This document shows, piece after piece, positions 24,102 to 35,262 of a stretch of 64,000 bases of DNA. Each line of letters opens with the position of its first letter. The first letter of the stretch is position 1. This stretch comes from Leptodactylus fallax. Its lineage: Eukaryota > Chordata > Amphibia > Anura > Leptodactylidae. Under the pieces are notes generated by a model, which saw only the letters and a list, made by a program, of their open reading frames with translations, made no database searches and was not told where the DNA came from. Location of the stretch: assembly GCA_947044405.1 (NCBI GenBank), contig CAMRHE010000076.1, positions 6,306,001 to 6,370,000 of the forward strand. The letters are read 5' to 3'. A program made the translations under genes and the position numbers.

Positions 24102-24345
24102 TAGCGCCATCATATTCCGCAGCGCTTTACAGACATTGTCATTCTCTGTCCCATATAGGGCTCACAATCTATATTCCCTATCAGTATGTCTTTGGAGTGT
24201 GGGAGGAAACCGGAGTACCCAGAGGAAACCCATGCAAACACGGGGAAAACATACAAACTCCTTGCAGATGTTGTCCTTGGCAGGATTCGAACCCAGGACT
24301 CCAGCGCTGCAAGGTCAGTGTGCTGCACTTCACCATTATAACCTT

Positions 24346-25165
24346 AAAAAGAATGTTCAGGACATATCACAGTACAGATAATGCATCCAGTGATGTCATG
24401 GTACAGAAATAATGCACACACTGATTCACAGTAGAGATCATGTATTCGGTGATGTCATAGTACAAATATGCATCCAGTATTGTCACAGTACAAGGATAAT
24501 GTGCACAGTGATGTCACAGTATACAAATAATGCACACAGCAATGTCGCAGTACACATAAGGCATTCAATGATGTAACAGTACACATAATACACACAGTGA
24601 TTCACAGTACAGGCATGCATTCAATGATGTGACAGTACAGGGATAATGTGCACAGTGATGTCATAGCCGAGATAATGCACACAGTTAAGTAACAGTACAG
24701 AAATAATACACACAGTGATGTCACAGTACAGGGATAATACACACAGTGATGTCACAGTACAGGGATAATAAATACAGTGATGTCACATTACAAATAATGC
24801 ACACAGTGATTTCAAAGTTCAGGGATAATACACAGTGATGTCACAGTACAGGGATAATAAACACAGTGATGTCACATTACAGATAATGCGCACAGTTATG
24901 CCACAGTGCAAATACCCCATATAGTGATGTCATACTACAGATAATGCACACAGTGATGTCACAGTATAAATAATTCCCACAGTAATGTGACAGTACAGAT
25001 AAGGTACATAGTTATGTCACAGTACAGATTATACATACAATCACAATCAATTTCACTGTGAAATACACAGTGAAATCATAGTATAAAAATTATTGATGTA
25101 GTGATGTCAATAGAAATATATTGTACACTATCATATCATAGCATAGGGATGATGGATACACAAGA
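24346..25165. repeat. Large degenerate ~30-bp minisatellite with CRE-like core
   Basis: Roughly two dozen diverged units of about 28-34 bp, built on CACACAGTGATGTCACAGTA plus CAGGGATAATG. About a dozen units keep the octamer TGATGTCA, one base from the CREB/ATF site TGACGTCA. The units between 24690 and 24880 are the most similar to each other. Period and content drift towards the right end. Spacing is irregular and units are not separated by unique sequence, so this is a satellite-type array and not a CRISPR. Confidence 0.9.
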
Positions 25166-26455
25166 AGGTCACCTTGTACCAATGGCATACCTACCATGAA
25201 AGTGGGGTACGCAATTGCTACGTGTCCCGAGGAGGGAGGGGGCCTGCAGGTCTCTTTTCAGCATTTCATGTCCAGCATTCTAAGTAGTGCAAATACTTAA
25301 CCAGTGGGCAGAGGTAAGAATACTGAGGGGGGGGGGGGTTCTACTTTTTTTTTTTTTTTTAAAACATTTAGTTAAAAATTTCAAAAATATATTATTTCTA
25401 CACCCACTATCCTGCTTTACCCTGCTTTTTCTGTACTTTAGCTTCATAGTAGCTCCTGTGCCTGGTACCCTATTTACGCCCATGTTACCTTTACAACTAT
25501 ATGACATCAATCAATTTTTCAATCTATCTCCATCTAATATTAGCACCCTTATACTATATACTAGATATATAAGAAAAATTTTTATATATATGATATTGAT
25601 AAATTATTTCATGATAAAAATAATGTAATCAAAACACCGGTCTACCCAAAAATCACCAAAAAGAAAAAACAAAAATGTATCTTTCTTGTTCCTATTGTTT
25701 CCGTGAAGCAACTTGCAGAAAGTTTACACATTGGCGGTAATATAATTACATTTTGTTTCTAAGTTAAAAACTCCGGAGGAAAAGCCAGCATTATCCACTG
25801 TGGTTTTAGTGTTCATTACCAGGATTACGTGAATTATCTCCAGTCTGTTTTTATCACACCAGAGAACAATGTAAAGCATATTAACGTCCATCTTCGTGAC
25901 ATTCAGCAGGTCTATTTGTCTTGATGAGTATCCTACCCTGGTAAAATTACACACAGCATAGACAGAAAAGGGCCATCCAGTGACAACAGCATGAACTGAT
26001 ATCCCTTGTTTCTCTGAGACTCTCTCTATATTTTAAGAACATGAATGGTTTCCTTTTATTACCGAGGTCAGATTGAGATCACTAAGGAACTCAGCCTGAA
26101 GGAGAAACACGGAATGTATGATGATCTGATTAATTACTAGAAATCAAATGCCTTGCAGTGAGGAGCTATGCGGTTGAAAGAGACACCGGCCTTATAAAAA
26201 TGCTGCACATTAACAGACATGCCTGGTCAGACAAAAACACCATAGGGATACAGTTTCACTTTAGCTTGAAACCAAAGGATTCGAGAACGATTGTTTATCC
26301 TTGACTGTGTGACCTATGTCAGTCTTTATTAAAGGCTGATTTTTTTTTTTTTTTGGTGAGGAAAATTTGCAGTAGCGGATTCTTTGAAGTAGAATATCAG
26401 GTGCTCTTAATTTAGATAAATCCCAAACTAAAATATTTTAAAGTTGCATATTTAA
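25166..26455. other. Unrecognised non-coding DNA
   Basis: Contains a G-run and a T-run (25327-25360) and otherwise no recognisable repeat or gene. Around 25660-26330 the sequence is repeat-poor. Confidence 0.4.
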
Positions 26456-26930
26456 TCTGCTTTTTATTATCTTACTTTATTTTATATATTTATATTTTCC
26501 ATGTTTTTTTTATAATATAGTATTGACTTGATATATTTTTCTGTTTTATTATTTTATATTAATAATATGTTATATTAATAGATGTTATAATATTTAAATC
26601 TATATTTTCAATTTTCTTTTGAATGGTTTCTTAAATAGTTTTTATTTTATCTATTTAAATTATATTTTACTTTATGTATGGTATATTTATGTATTTATTA
26701 TTTTATATCATTTTATCATTTTTAGAATTGTTTTATTATTTAGTGTTTGCTATAGATATTATATATTAAGATTATTATTATTGTTGTTTTTTATTATATA
26801 GTATTCATTTTAGATATTTCTTTTTGCTGTTATTGTTGTTATTATTATGTTATTTTAGATTTCTCTTATTTTTCTTTTTATTCTCTATATTTTTCTTTTA
26901 TAGCGAGAAGTATATAAAGAACAAAGAGGA
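26456..26930. repeat. A+T-rich low-complexity block
   Basis: Several hundred bases consist almost only of A and T, mainly TTTATTAT/ATATTT words with no fixed period. The frame at 26619-26801 is a composition artefact. Confidence 0.8.
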
Positions 26931-27488
26931 AAAATAATACAATTAGAAGTGACATTCAAAATAAACAGCTTTTTGACATAGCCTGAGGATTGCTTGTTTA
27001 ACCATAGTTACAAAAATGTCACCACTGAGTGCTCTGTTCTGTGCACACACTTATACTGGTGTTTTTTTGTTTTGTTTTGGTTTAGTTTGCTTTTTTCTAT
27101 ATGATTTTCTTTCATTTCTCTCGATTAAAGTTGACTGTAGAACTTTCTGGAGATTCTCTTTTCAGGGTCCTAAGACTCAGTCAACATTTGCACTTCTTAC
27201 CATTTTTGGGCGATTATGCACATGGCTGTACAGCAGTATCCAGCAGTGAACAGCAGTCCATGGAGGGTTTGTTAGGGATGATGTATACCATGAGTGAGTC
27301 TACTGAGCCTAATTAAGAAAACAGTATACGTCTATGGTGATCTGTATTCCGCAAGGGGCACCCCCAGACAGATATGGATGAATTACTTTCTTCTGAAATG
27401 CCTCATTGGGCAGTTTTACATAATACAACAACATGTTTTGGTTTGTGTTATGGCCACTTAATTGAAAAACAGGTAATACCAATTGGTC
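26931..27488. other. Unrecognised non-coding DNA
   Basis: Two overlapping short frames (27016-27249 and 27101-27316) show no domain. A signal-peptide-like hydrophobic run in the first is T-rich codon bias. Confidence 0.4.
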
Positions 27489-27850
27489 GTGTTAAAGAGA
27501 GTCTGTCATCAGAACCCAGCAAATCAACCCAGCCCTGTAGATCAATAGGTTAAGTTCACCTGAATCAAACATTGTTTTCCCCTTTGAAGTCAGTGCCTCC
27601 ATTGCTGAGATATCACGGTTTCTGTCAATATGCAAATTAATTCTATGGAACAATGATGGTGTCGCCATTGCTCCAAAGGCATAAGATGGAACACCCACGT
27701 TGCTACAAAAAGCTCATTTGCATATTGACAAAAAAAGCAATATCTTGGCAATAGAGGCATCAATTCACAAGGGGAAAACAACATTTGATCAGGAGACCCT
27801 AACTTATCTAGGTGTGGGGCTGGATTGATTTGCTGGATTCTGATGAATTA
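27489..27850. repeat. Hairpin (foldback) element, family H2, copy 1
   Basis: The left arm GTCTGTCATCAGAACCCAGC (27501-27520) is mirrored by GCTGGATTCTGATGA at 27829-27844. Inner segments TTCACCTGAATCAAAC and GTTTTCCCC pair with GGGGAAAACAACATTTGATC near 27771-27790. Inner words ATATGCAAAT also occur in both arms. It has the layout of a non-autonomous DNA element that is one long inverted repeat. A second, longer copy lies at 39013-39512. Confidence 0.75.
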
Positions 27851-28910
27851 GTTCATATTTTCTGAAATTTGAGACATATAGTAAAAGTAAAAGAGATCCA
27901 ACAACAGATCCAATTTTTAGCAGATAAATGTAATACAATAATTAGAAATTAAAATTCCAGTATAGACACTCATGGGTTTTTTAATACTAATTTTTATTTA
28001 AGTTTTCATTGAAATGTACAGATTGTATGAATAGACCCAGAAATAACATTTGTAAAACAATCTTTAGTTTTTAGTTCTTTACTTTTATGTTTATAGTTGG
28101 TTATATGGTTATGTTTATTTTTATGTGAAGTTTATTATTTTTATTTTTTTTATTTTTTATTTTTTTGCTTTGGGGATTTCCTCTGGTGTTTTACTGTTCT
28201 GCAGCTTTTATTTTTTATTTTACTTTGTCCATTTATTATTTGTTCATGCCAAATGCAGACGATCTGTAGGGATTTTACACTTGTGGTGGATAGCCCCTTA
28301 TCTTTGTTGACTTTTCCCTTTTTATAGTTAGTAGAGGAAGTTATCAGTTGTCAAATTGCTAATTGTTTGCTTGGGATTTTAAGATATAAAGTAACTACAG
28401 TAGTAGTCACCAATGTATGTCTGATGAAAGAAGTTGGATATTTTTTATCATCAACTGATAACTGAGTTAAGGATATAAGTTGCAGAACTGTTTTTCTTGG
28501 AGTTCCTATTACACAGGCCGATGATGGGAAGTGATCATTCACATGACACTGAACAAGCCCAGATCGACATGCTGTATTGCACTTATTAAATGGATTTTCC
28601 CATGATCACAACCAGATTTAAATTTGTACACAAGTAAAATGAAAAAATTAAAGTTTAACATTTTTGGAAACATAAAAAATGAAAAATTCATGGTTGGATT
28701 TCCAGTCCCAGACCATAAAAAGTTCCTGCATTTATGGTCTTATCCATTCGATCAAGACAAAAGACTGTCCCCACTAAGATGGTTAGAGAAAATCTTTCCA
28801 ATTTTTTTAGTTATTTATATTTGCAAAAATATTTAAATTTTAATTGTCAACAAATTTAAATATTGTTATATTTATTTACATGCCTATTATTGGCTTAAGT
28901 AATAGAGACC
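27851..28910. other. Unrecognised A+T-rich DNA
   Basis: T-rich, with a low-complexity stretch at about 28130-28170. No gene or repeat match. The frames here are hydrophobic because of T-rich codons. Confidence 0.4.
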
Positions 28911-28911
28911 T

Positions 28912-29266
28912 TAAAGGGGTTCTACAGGGAGGGAAAACTTTCTTGCTCTGAGGTTTTTAGGGGTCGACCGTAAAGTCCTTGACCAGAAGCAGCCCCCTAG
29001 CATCTCTCTTCCCCCTAGCATCACCTCTTCCCTTCTCTCCCATATTCACAGGTTTTTACCTGTGCTATGGGTACAGGCAAACTAGATTATTAAAATAGTA
29101 AAGCCAGCCCCTAGACCACAGGTAACTAGCAGTGAACATATGAGAGGAGGCAGGAGGTGGAGTCTGGGTCACATGTTTGGAACAAATTCAAAAACCTTAG
29201 GTTCAGTGCCTAAAGACCCCAGAGGAAGTAAGTGTTCACAGACTCCAAGGAGAACCCCCTTAAGAG
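28912..29266. repeat. Hairpin (foldback) element, family H1, copy 2
   Basis: It begins TTAAAGGGGTTCTACAGGG and ends with the inverted counterpart AGGAGAACCCCCTTAA. Inner arms around 29030-29060 and 29118-29145 (CTCTCCCATATTCAC and GTGAACATATGAGAG) also pair. It is related to the copy at 8041-8390 in both arms and order. Confidence 0.75.
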
Positions 29267-29561
29267 TTTGAGTATAATATGGCAAGTTTGCAGTGGGTTA
29301 GTCCTTTCAGTGAGTTAGCCTCTGCAAACCTATGTGAACTACAGGAGCAGTGTAGTGGATGGGATTTAAGGATATCCAATCTACACACTGCAGAAAAAAC
29401 CTGTAGCAGAAAGTATCTTGTACTAAGGGTTTTACTAAGCAGCAAATCAGTTATTACTGCACTTTTGACTGGTCAGTACTAGCCACATGGGAATCAGGGC
29501 TGAAAGCCATTTTGTAGCTGTCTTTTGCCAAGGAAAATGCCACAGAGGACCCAACATGTGT
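29267..29561. other. Unrecognised non-coding DNA
   Basis: No domain or repeat is recognised. Confidence 0.35.
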
Positions 29562-29858
29562 AGCCTTAGGCTAGACGCACACGATCGAAGTGCAAAACTG
29601 CTGTGAAAAACATCTGTTTTCACAGCCGCCTTGCACCCGTTTTCACAGATCCCCCCATACATTTCAGTGTACATTTCAGATCCATGATAACAGACAAAAG
29701 TATAAAAATAGGACATGACCTATATACAGTATAATAAAGGTCATGAGTATAGTCCCCATTCACTGACAGTGAAATTAATGCTGCCATGTGTGACATTCAT
29801 TAAAAAACGGATGTCATGTGGCCAGTTTTCACTGTCATGTGAATATAGCCTTAGCCTA
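29562..29858. repeat. MITE-like element with TTAGGCTA ends
   Basis: The left end CTTAGGCTAGACGCACACG is mirrored by TGTGAATATAGCCTTAG at the right. Internal words GTTTTCACAG recur in both orientations. No coding capacity. A possible partial relative starts at 7050. Confidence 0.55.
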
Positions 29859-31686
29859 AAGGGGCATTCCAGGCTTATAAGATTGATGACCTATCCTTCA
29901 AAATGTTATAGGCCCAATGCCTGAAGATCTGCTGAAAAAGTCTGACAACATGTACAATCATACTTCATATTCTCATATTGACTGCCATCGAACATCTGGC
30001 CGAAGATTTTTTAGTAAGTAGAATGTACTGTAATGATTCATTTGCCCTTTGGAGGCACTGCAGAAGAATTGGACACTTAGTTCCATGTACAGATTATAGC
30101 AGATCACTGCGAGTTCCAGCAACAAGAAAATCTAAGTTTTTTGTGTGCTTCATCTAACAACTATAGCTTGTAAAGAGTTTTCCTTGGTTACTTTTCACAG
30201 TTTAACCATTTCACAATATTTATTTCTCTGTACATAGAGAGGACCTTTCACCAACACGAACAAAAAACTACAGTGGACCCTTTTGGAGGTAGTTGCTCTG
30301 TAAATTTTACCAATTAAAGAACTTTGTTGAAGGTCAAGAACCTCAAAACAGCTGTACACAGATGGGTGTCTCGTCTTTTTGGAAGAGTCTTTGGTTTGGC
30401 TAAAATCCTTAGTAATGCTTATAGACCTTGACTTACAGGTACCTCCCATTGGTGGCACTAGAGGGTTGTTTTTCTTCCTCCTTCATTTCATTTTTCCTCT
30501 TCTTTAATTTTTTAAGAGATGTTCAACTTTCCCAGCAGATTGTTTTAGATTTCTAATATTGCCCTTGTATTTATCACCTTGTCAGATATTTTATAAAGTT
30601 TGTAATGGTGACATTTGCATAAATGAGGAATCAGCAAGTCGAATGTTAAAATTTACTTAGCGAAATATTACAAATTATAGTATGCTGATATAAATGTATC
30701 CTTATGATGCTGAAGATTGCTACTTTAATACTATAAACATAGGTAAGAAGCTTGAGTAGGAACCTAGGTAAGTTATACATTGCATTTTATACCGTTAAGA
30801 TGTTTCACAAATGTAAAATAAGTATTAAACCATAATGAGAAGAGATGAAGTTTTCATGTTCTCGCCAATTTGCTGAATGGTCATTTTCTCTTATTTTTTT
30901 ATTATGGGATCCTGTTTTTGCCATATAAGACACTGGAGAATTCTAACCCTAGGCTTTATTGTTCTGAAAGGACGAAATATGGTTCCATAATTTCATAATT
31001 TGACAACTGGTAAGCCATCAAATTTTCTACATTTTTCCCATCTCGTATAAGGAATTATGTTGCTGTCTCATTCTAACCCCTAAGGAAAGAGTAGCACTAT
31101 AAGTGGGCAATGCTGGAGAGTAATCATATTCTGGTTAATTACATACAACACAATGTAATCACATTAGACAGAACCATGCATGGAGCCTCAATATAAAAGG
31201 AGATACTTTATTTGGTGTGTATTTATCCTACAAATTTCATTACTCAGAATAGTATATTGTTGGCTTTTAGATGATTGAATAATTGCACCGCAAGGGTATT
31301 GGGAATCTGAAACAGAACTTGGAGATGCAATATACATAATTCCATTTCATGGGGGGAAATTGCACTGTATAATATATAGTATAGAGTCTACTGCTGCTTT
31401 GCTCTTTAACCCAATAGCCATCCATTTAGGTGGTACGTAACTGAAAACATACTTTACTCAACAGGGCACAGAAGACATATCTTTTACGGGTCAATGTACC
31501 TTAAACACAGTTACATTCAGCTGAATACTCAAAATCATTCTTCCTAGAATCCCCATACACATCCCCGCAGCTTCCAGGGTCCTCTTATTTCTCTTATCTC
31601 TCCTGAAAACAAAAAGATTGTCAGCTGATCCCACCAACATTGGGCTTCAATTGACTTTGCTGTGTATGGGTGGAAAAAAATATGAA
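29859..31686. other. Unrecognised non-coding DNA
   Basis: About 1.8 kb without a recognisable gene, domain or repeat match. Mostly A+T-rich and of normal complexity. Confidence 0.4.
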
Positions 31687-31687
31687 C

Positions 31688-32096
31688 TCTAGAGATGAGC
31701 GAATCGAAGCTGTCGAAGTGGATATCGTCGGGCATGCGCAGAGCCGCTCATGTAGGAATAGAAAAAAATGGCCGCCGGACATGCGCAGAGCCGCTCATGT
31801 AGGAATAGAAAAAAAGATCTTGATCTTGATTTATTTTCTTACATGAGCGAGGAGGACCAGGACATCGCAGGTGGCGTGATGCAACGGCAAAGGTAGGAGT
31901 AGAATAGCCTTTCTAAAGGTTATTCCGACGTGTCCTTAGTTTAAAATGCATATCCCCGTATTCCCAGGCTCTCTGCAGCTAGGAAAATAGCTGTTTTTAA
32001 TGCAATTCGCAGCAAATTAATTCGGATCGAATGAAATAGTTTTGGGAAATTCGGCGAAGCTGCCGAATTGAATTTTTGAGAAATTTGCTCATCTCT
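31688..32096. repeat. GAGATGAGC-ended element, copy 1, with internal duplication
   Basis: This is the clearest copy of a family with the ends GAGATGAGCGAATC (about 31691) and ATTTGCTCATCTC (about 32083-32095), flanked by TA on both sides. The matching inverted ends and TA flanks suggest a non-autonomous DNA element. Inside, ATGCGCAGAGCCGCTCATGT plus AGGAATAGAAAAAAA occurs twice in tandem (31733-31769 and 31780-31815), separated by GGCCGCCGGAC. The interior differs from that of the later copies. Confidence 0.7.
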
Positions 32097-32299
32097 AATG
32101 ACCTCCACAATAATACTTAATACATACAGTAAATTGACCAAAACCATGGCCATATGGGATGGTCATGCTAAGAAATTGGCTATATCAAATGAAGACATTC
32201 TACAAATTATTTTAAGAGAATGAATGGAATTCATGTAGTCAAATAGGAAGATTGAAACAATAGGTGGTGGAATCAGTAAAAAAATCAGATAGCGGTCAA

Positions 32300-32530
32300 G
32301 AAATGGAATTACAACAATGGGGTAAAGAATGACCAAGGATGCTCAATTGACTGGGCCAGATGGTAATAACTAATAATACTGATGAGCTGATCAATCTTGA
32401 AAGGGGTGAACTACTGTGGAGAGAAAGACAACGATGGTAGAATGATTGACCAATGATGATCAGTTGACTGATCCAGCTGGTAATAGCTAGTAATCCTGAT
32501 GACCTTATAATTATGAAAGGGATCAATTAC
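32300..32530. repeat. Tandem duplication of a ~117-bp unit
   Basis: Two diverged head-to-tail copies: GAATGACCAAGGATGCTCAA at about 32327 corresponds to GAATGATTGACCAATGATGA at about 32440. Both are followed by a TGACTG-CCAG-TGGTAATA block and then by AAAGGG-T-AA-TACTGTG. No coding sense is seen. Confidence 0.7.
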
Positions 32531-33660
32531 TGTGTAGGCAAAGACTTAGTAGTGTCCAAATGAGAAGATGTCACATTGTCATGGTAACTAGAAATGGGTG
32601 AAACCTTCCCTCTCATTTTTAATGGTAACATGACACCTCCACTATTGGCAAGAGCAGAGTGACCACATGTAAGGTTGGAATGGTTTATGTAATTTAAGGG
32701 TTTAAGTGGGTAACTACACCAACTTTTGGGGAGCTAGCAAGCAGAGAGCAATACTTGGAAGCACAATTGTAATTCTTGGTAATCCAAATCAAGAGGAGTT
32801 GGAAGGATATTTTGATTCTATTGTTCAGAAGAACCCGACTAAAGCAAACAAATTCAACTACAAGTTCTTCTTCACTTCCACACATACTAGCAGTAGTGTA
32901 ACTTGAAAAAACATGGGCTCCGTTCTATCTATAATACAGGTCTCTTTTAATGTAGTAGAGCGCCTACAGGCACAAGGACCTAGGAATGACTGCTACCTCA
33001 ACATCCCCTATAGCTATATCTCTGCCTAGTGGTAAAAAACAATAATAATGACAACTTTCTTGTAAACTCCTATACCGTGAGAAAAACAAAAAAATAAGTC
33101 TGCAAACTAAAGTATTTCCAGTCTGCTGCAGTTGTACAATCTCTTTAAGTCTTCAGTAGCAACATTGATAACCAAGTCAGTTTGAACTCTGGCATAGTAT
33201 TTTGAAGTCATGGATGCCCCGTGAAACTGTTATGTTTTTCTCCTTGTATATTTGTTCGGAGTGTTTTGGTAACAGAAAACATACACTGCTTTTTATAGCG
33301 TGATAGAATGTTCTGTCTTTCATAGATCTTCAATGGTGCTATTTTGAAGACCATTTTGAGAAGTGCTTCGCCCTTTCAGCAATGATGTTCAGTCTGATAC
33401 CTGTAGAGAAGACTAAACTTGACACTGTTCTTTTTGTACTTAAGATGCTTTTCGCCACGTTGGTAAGGTTAGATTTAGGCTCTCGGGAAATGAAGCCCAG
33501 TGTGAAACTTATTCAATGAATGAAGGTATAGAATGTACTATGTAGACCTAGCCTTCCATTCCTTGTATGATGTATTTTTTACCCTTCTGTTTCTACCAGA
33601 TAAATATGCCTTTTCAGAAAATGAACATCAATATTACAATTGATAATATGTAGAAGCTTC
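32531..33660. other. Unrecognised DNA with one old repeat piece
   Basis: About 32890-33030 (minus strand) resembles the GTAGCTATAGGGG repeat (CCCCTATAGCTATATCTCTGCC at its right part). The rest has no recognised feature. Confidence 0.4.
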
Positions 33661-33666
33661 AGTTAC

Positions 33667-34260
33667 TACTAGAGATAAGCATTGTGTTTCTTAAGAAGTC
33701 AAGTTTGTTACAAATTTTCCAAAAATCCAAAGTTTTGCGGTTCGCGACCCATTAATCATTATTATACTCAGAATGTAATAAATTTGAGACCAAGAGATGT
33801 GTGGATAAAATAAAAAATCTGACCTGAGAATCACCTAGGTGACTTATGTCCAGGCATCCAGTGCTCTTGTGGCTTCATCTGGAATGTTCTGGCATCTTTT
33901 CCGATGTCACGAACTCCAGGGTCAACATTGAGACCTGTGCATTCCACGTTACCGCTGAGGCCTATTACAGGCCTCATAGCTGACCCGAGATGCATGATGT
34001 CATAGAAGGTGCTGGAAGAGGCTGCAAGAGACCACAAGTAAAGACTGGACATAAGGAAAGAAAGAACACCAGGAGAGGTGAGGTAAGGTAAGTATCAGTG
34101 TTTTTATTTTTTATTTATTTTATTTTTTTTTTTTTGTCAGCACCTTCCCTGGGACTCCAATTATTATATTCTAGGGTCTGAAAAAATATAATAGCTGTAA
34201 AGGTTTACCATAAATAGCACTTCTGGTTCGGATCGAGCTGAAACTTGCAGTCAAGCCTTG
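33667..34260. repeat. GAGATGAGC family, copy 2 (diverged)
   Basis: Starts TAGAGATAAGC. It shares with later copies the GATGTCA-rich middle (GAGGCCTATTACAGGCCTCA near 33957-33976) and a 3' part with GGGTCTGAAAAAATATAATA. A T-rich tract lies at 34105-34137. The right end is too decayed to place. Confidence 0.5.
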
Positions 34261-34479
34261 AAAATATTAGCCCATCAATAGTTACTACAATAACTATATA
34301 CAATAACAATACACTTGGCCATAGGGTATCAGACTTGTGTTCCTTGGGCACACCACAGGATACGATTATGAAGGTCTACTGCCTCTTTATATAGAACATG
34401 AATAGGTTCACCTTTAATTGAATTTCAATCTTTGTTGCTACCATTGCATAGATAGCATGTACAGATCTAGCATATTTTA

Positions 34480-35060
34480 AGTTGACACTATACCTCTATA
34501 TAAATCACTAGTATGGCCACGTGTAGACTTTGTGCACAATTTTGGGCCCCTGTGTACAAGAAGGACATAACAGAACTAGAGAGAGTGCAGATAAGGGAGA
34601 CCAAGGCAAATAAGGAAATGGGTGAATTGGAGTACAGAGACAGATTAATACATTTGGGGTTATCCAGTTTAGACTGATTCAGGGAGATATAATAACAATG
34701 TACAAATACATGAAGGACAATAAAAAGACCTTTTTATTCCTAGGAGATGGAGATTCTTTACTGTAAGAGCAGTGAGACTATGGAACTCACTGCCACAGGA
34801 TATGGTGATAGTAAATTCATTTTACAAGCTCAAAAAGGGCTGGGATGCCTTTTCTTGAACATAAAAATTGTACATGTCTTAGAAGTTGATCAAGGGATTT
34901 ATAGTAACTGCTGGATTTGTCGGGAAGGGAATTTTTTTCCTCTGACATGGGGCAATTGGCATCAGCCTCATGGTGTTTACTGCCTTCCTCTGGATCAACA
35001 CTGTATATATGTAACTGAGGCTTAAGTGCAATGGGGTGTGCCAAATCCTTTGTATTTCAA
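34480..35060 (+). mobile_element. CR1-like LINE 3' remnant
   Basis: Read on the plus strand across frameshifts it gives DTIPLYKSLVWPRV, then KKDITELERVQIRET, then YRDRLIHLGLSSL and, later, TVRAVRLWNSLPQDMV. This is the same block order as the intact CR1 fragment at 20876-21607. The 3' region with CTTCCTCTGGATCAACACTG follows at 34985-35004. Several stops and shifts make it an old copy. Frames on the minus strand here are shadows. Confidence 0.85.
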
Positions 35061-35099
35061 ACCTGAAGACAGAGCCCTTAGAGACTCTGGAACGCCCAC

Positions 35100-35262
35100 A
35101 TTGCACTTGAGCCGCATTTGCATATGTATAAGAACTGATTTTTCAAGAAAATGGTGCAAGTATTGTACTACCTAAAGGTGTCCCCTAAATGATGTCCTCC
35201 ACGGTGCACTGTGGCTGCTTTAATATTGAGTTTCCTGGTGACAGACTCCCTTTAAAGTAAAT
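35100..35262. repeat. Partial short element ending GACAGACTCCCTTTAAAG
   Basis: The right end GGTGACAGACTCCCTTTAAA matches the right end of the H2 hairpin element at 39490-39508, and ATTTGCATATG lies inside. Only part of the element is recognisable. Confidence 0.45.

Larger units (their letters stand above)
22481..24345 (-). mobile_element. V-SINE (tRNA-headed SINE) interrupted by Tc1-C
   Basis: The SINE lies on the minus strand. Its tRNA-derived head is at 24275-24345, with the pol III B-box-like GGGTTCGAATCC visible on the minus strand near 24283-24294. The conserved central V-domain follows (complement of GTGGGAGGAAACCGGAGTAC, 24198-24217). The LINE-type tail is AGCGCTGCGGAATATGATGG near 24105-24124. 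Tc1-C sits in the tail; the last bases of the SINE continue on its other side as TGCTTACCTATATA at about 22481-22494, which matches the uninterrupted tail TGCTTACTTATATAGCGCC at 63858-63876. Confidence 0.8.

Noticed and set aside
24275..24345. tRNA-like sequence with a GGTTCGAATCC B box
   Set aside because: It cannot fold as a full tRNA and is continuous with the V-domain and LINE tail, so it is the head of a SINE, not a tRNA gene.
24346..25165. Regularly repeated ~30-bp units that look like a CRISPR array
   Set aside because: The units abut without unique spacers, diverge gradually and lie in a eukaryotic repeat landscape. It is a minisatellite.
26456..26930. Hydrophobic frame resembling a membrane protein (26619-26801)
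   Set aside because: T-rich low-complexity DNA gives Phe/Leu/Ile/Tyr-rich translations in any frame; no homology or start context.
29859..31686. Possible exon in a long repeat-poor stretch
   Set aside because: No frame longer than about 90 codons, no conserved domain, and no convincing pair of splice sites around a sensible frame.
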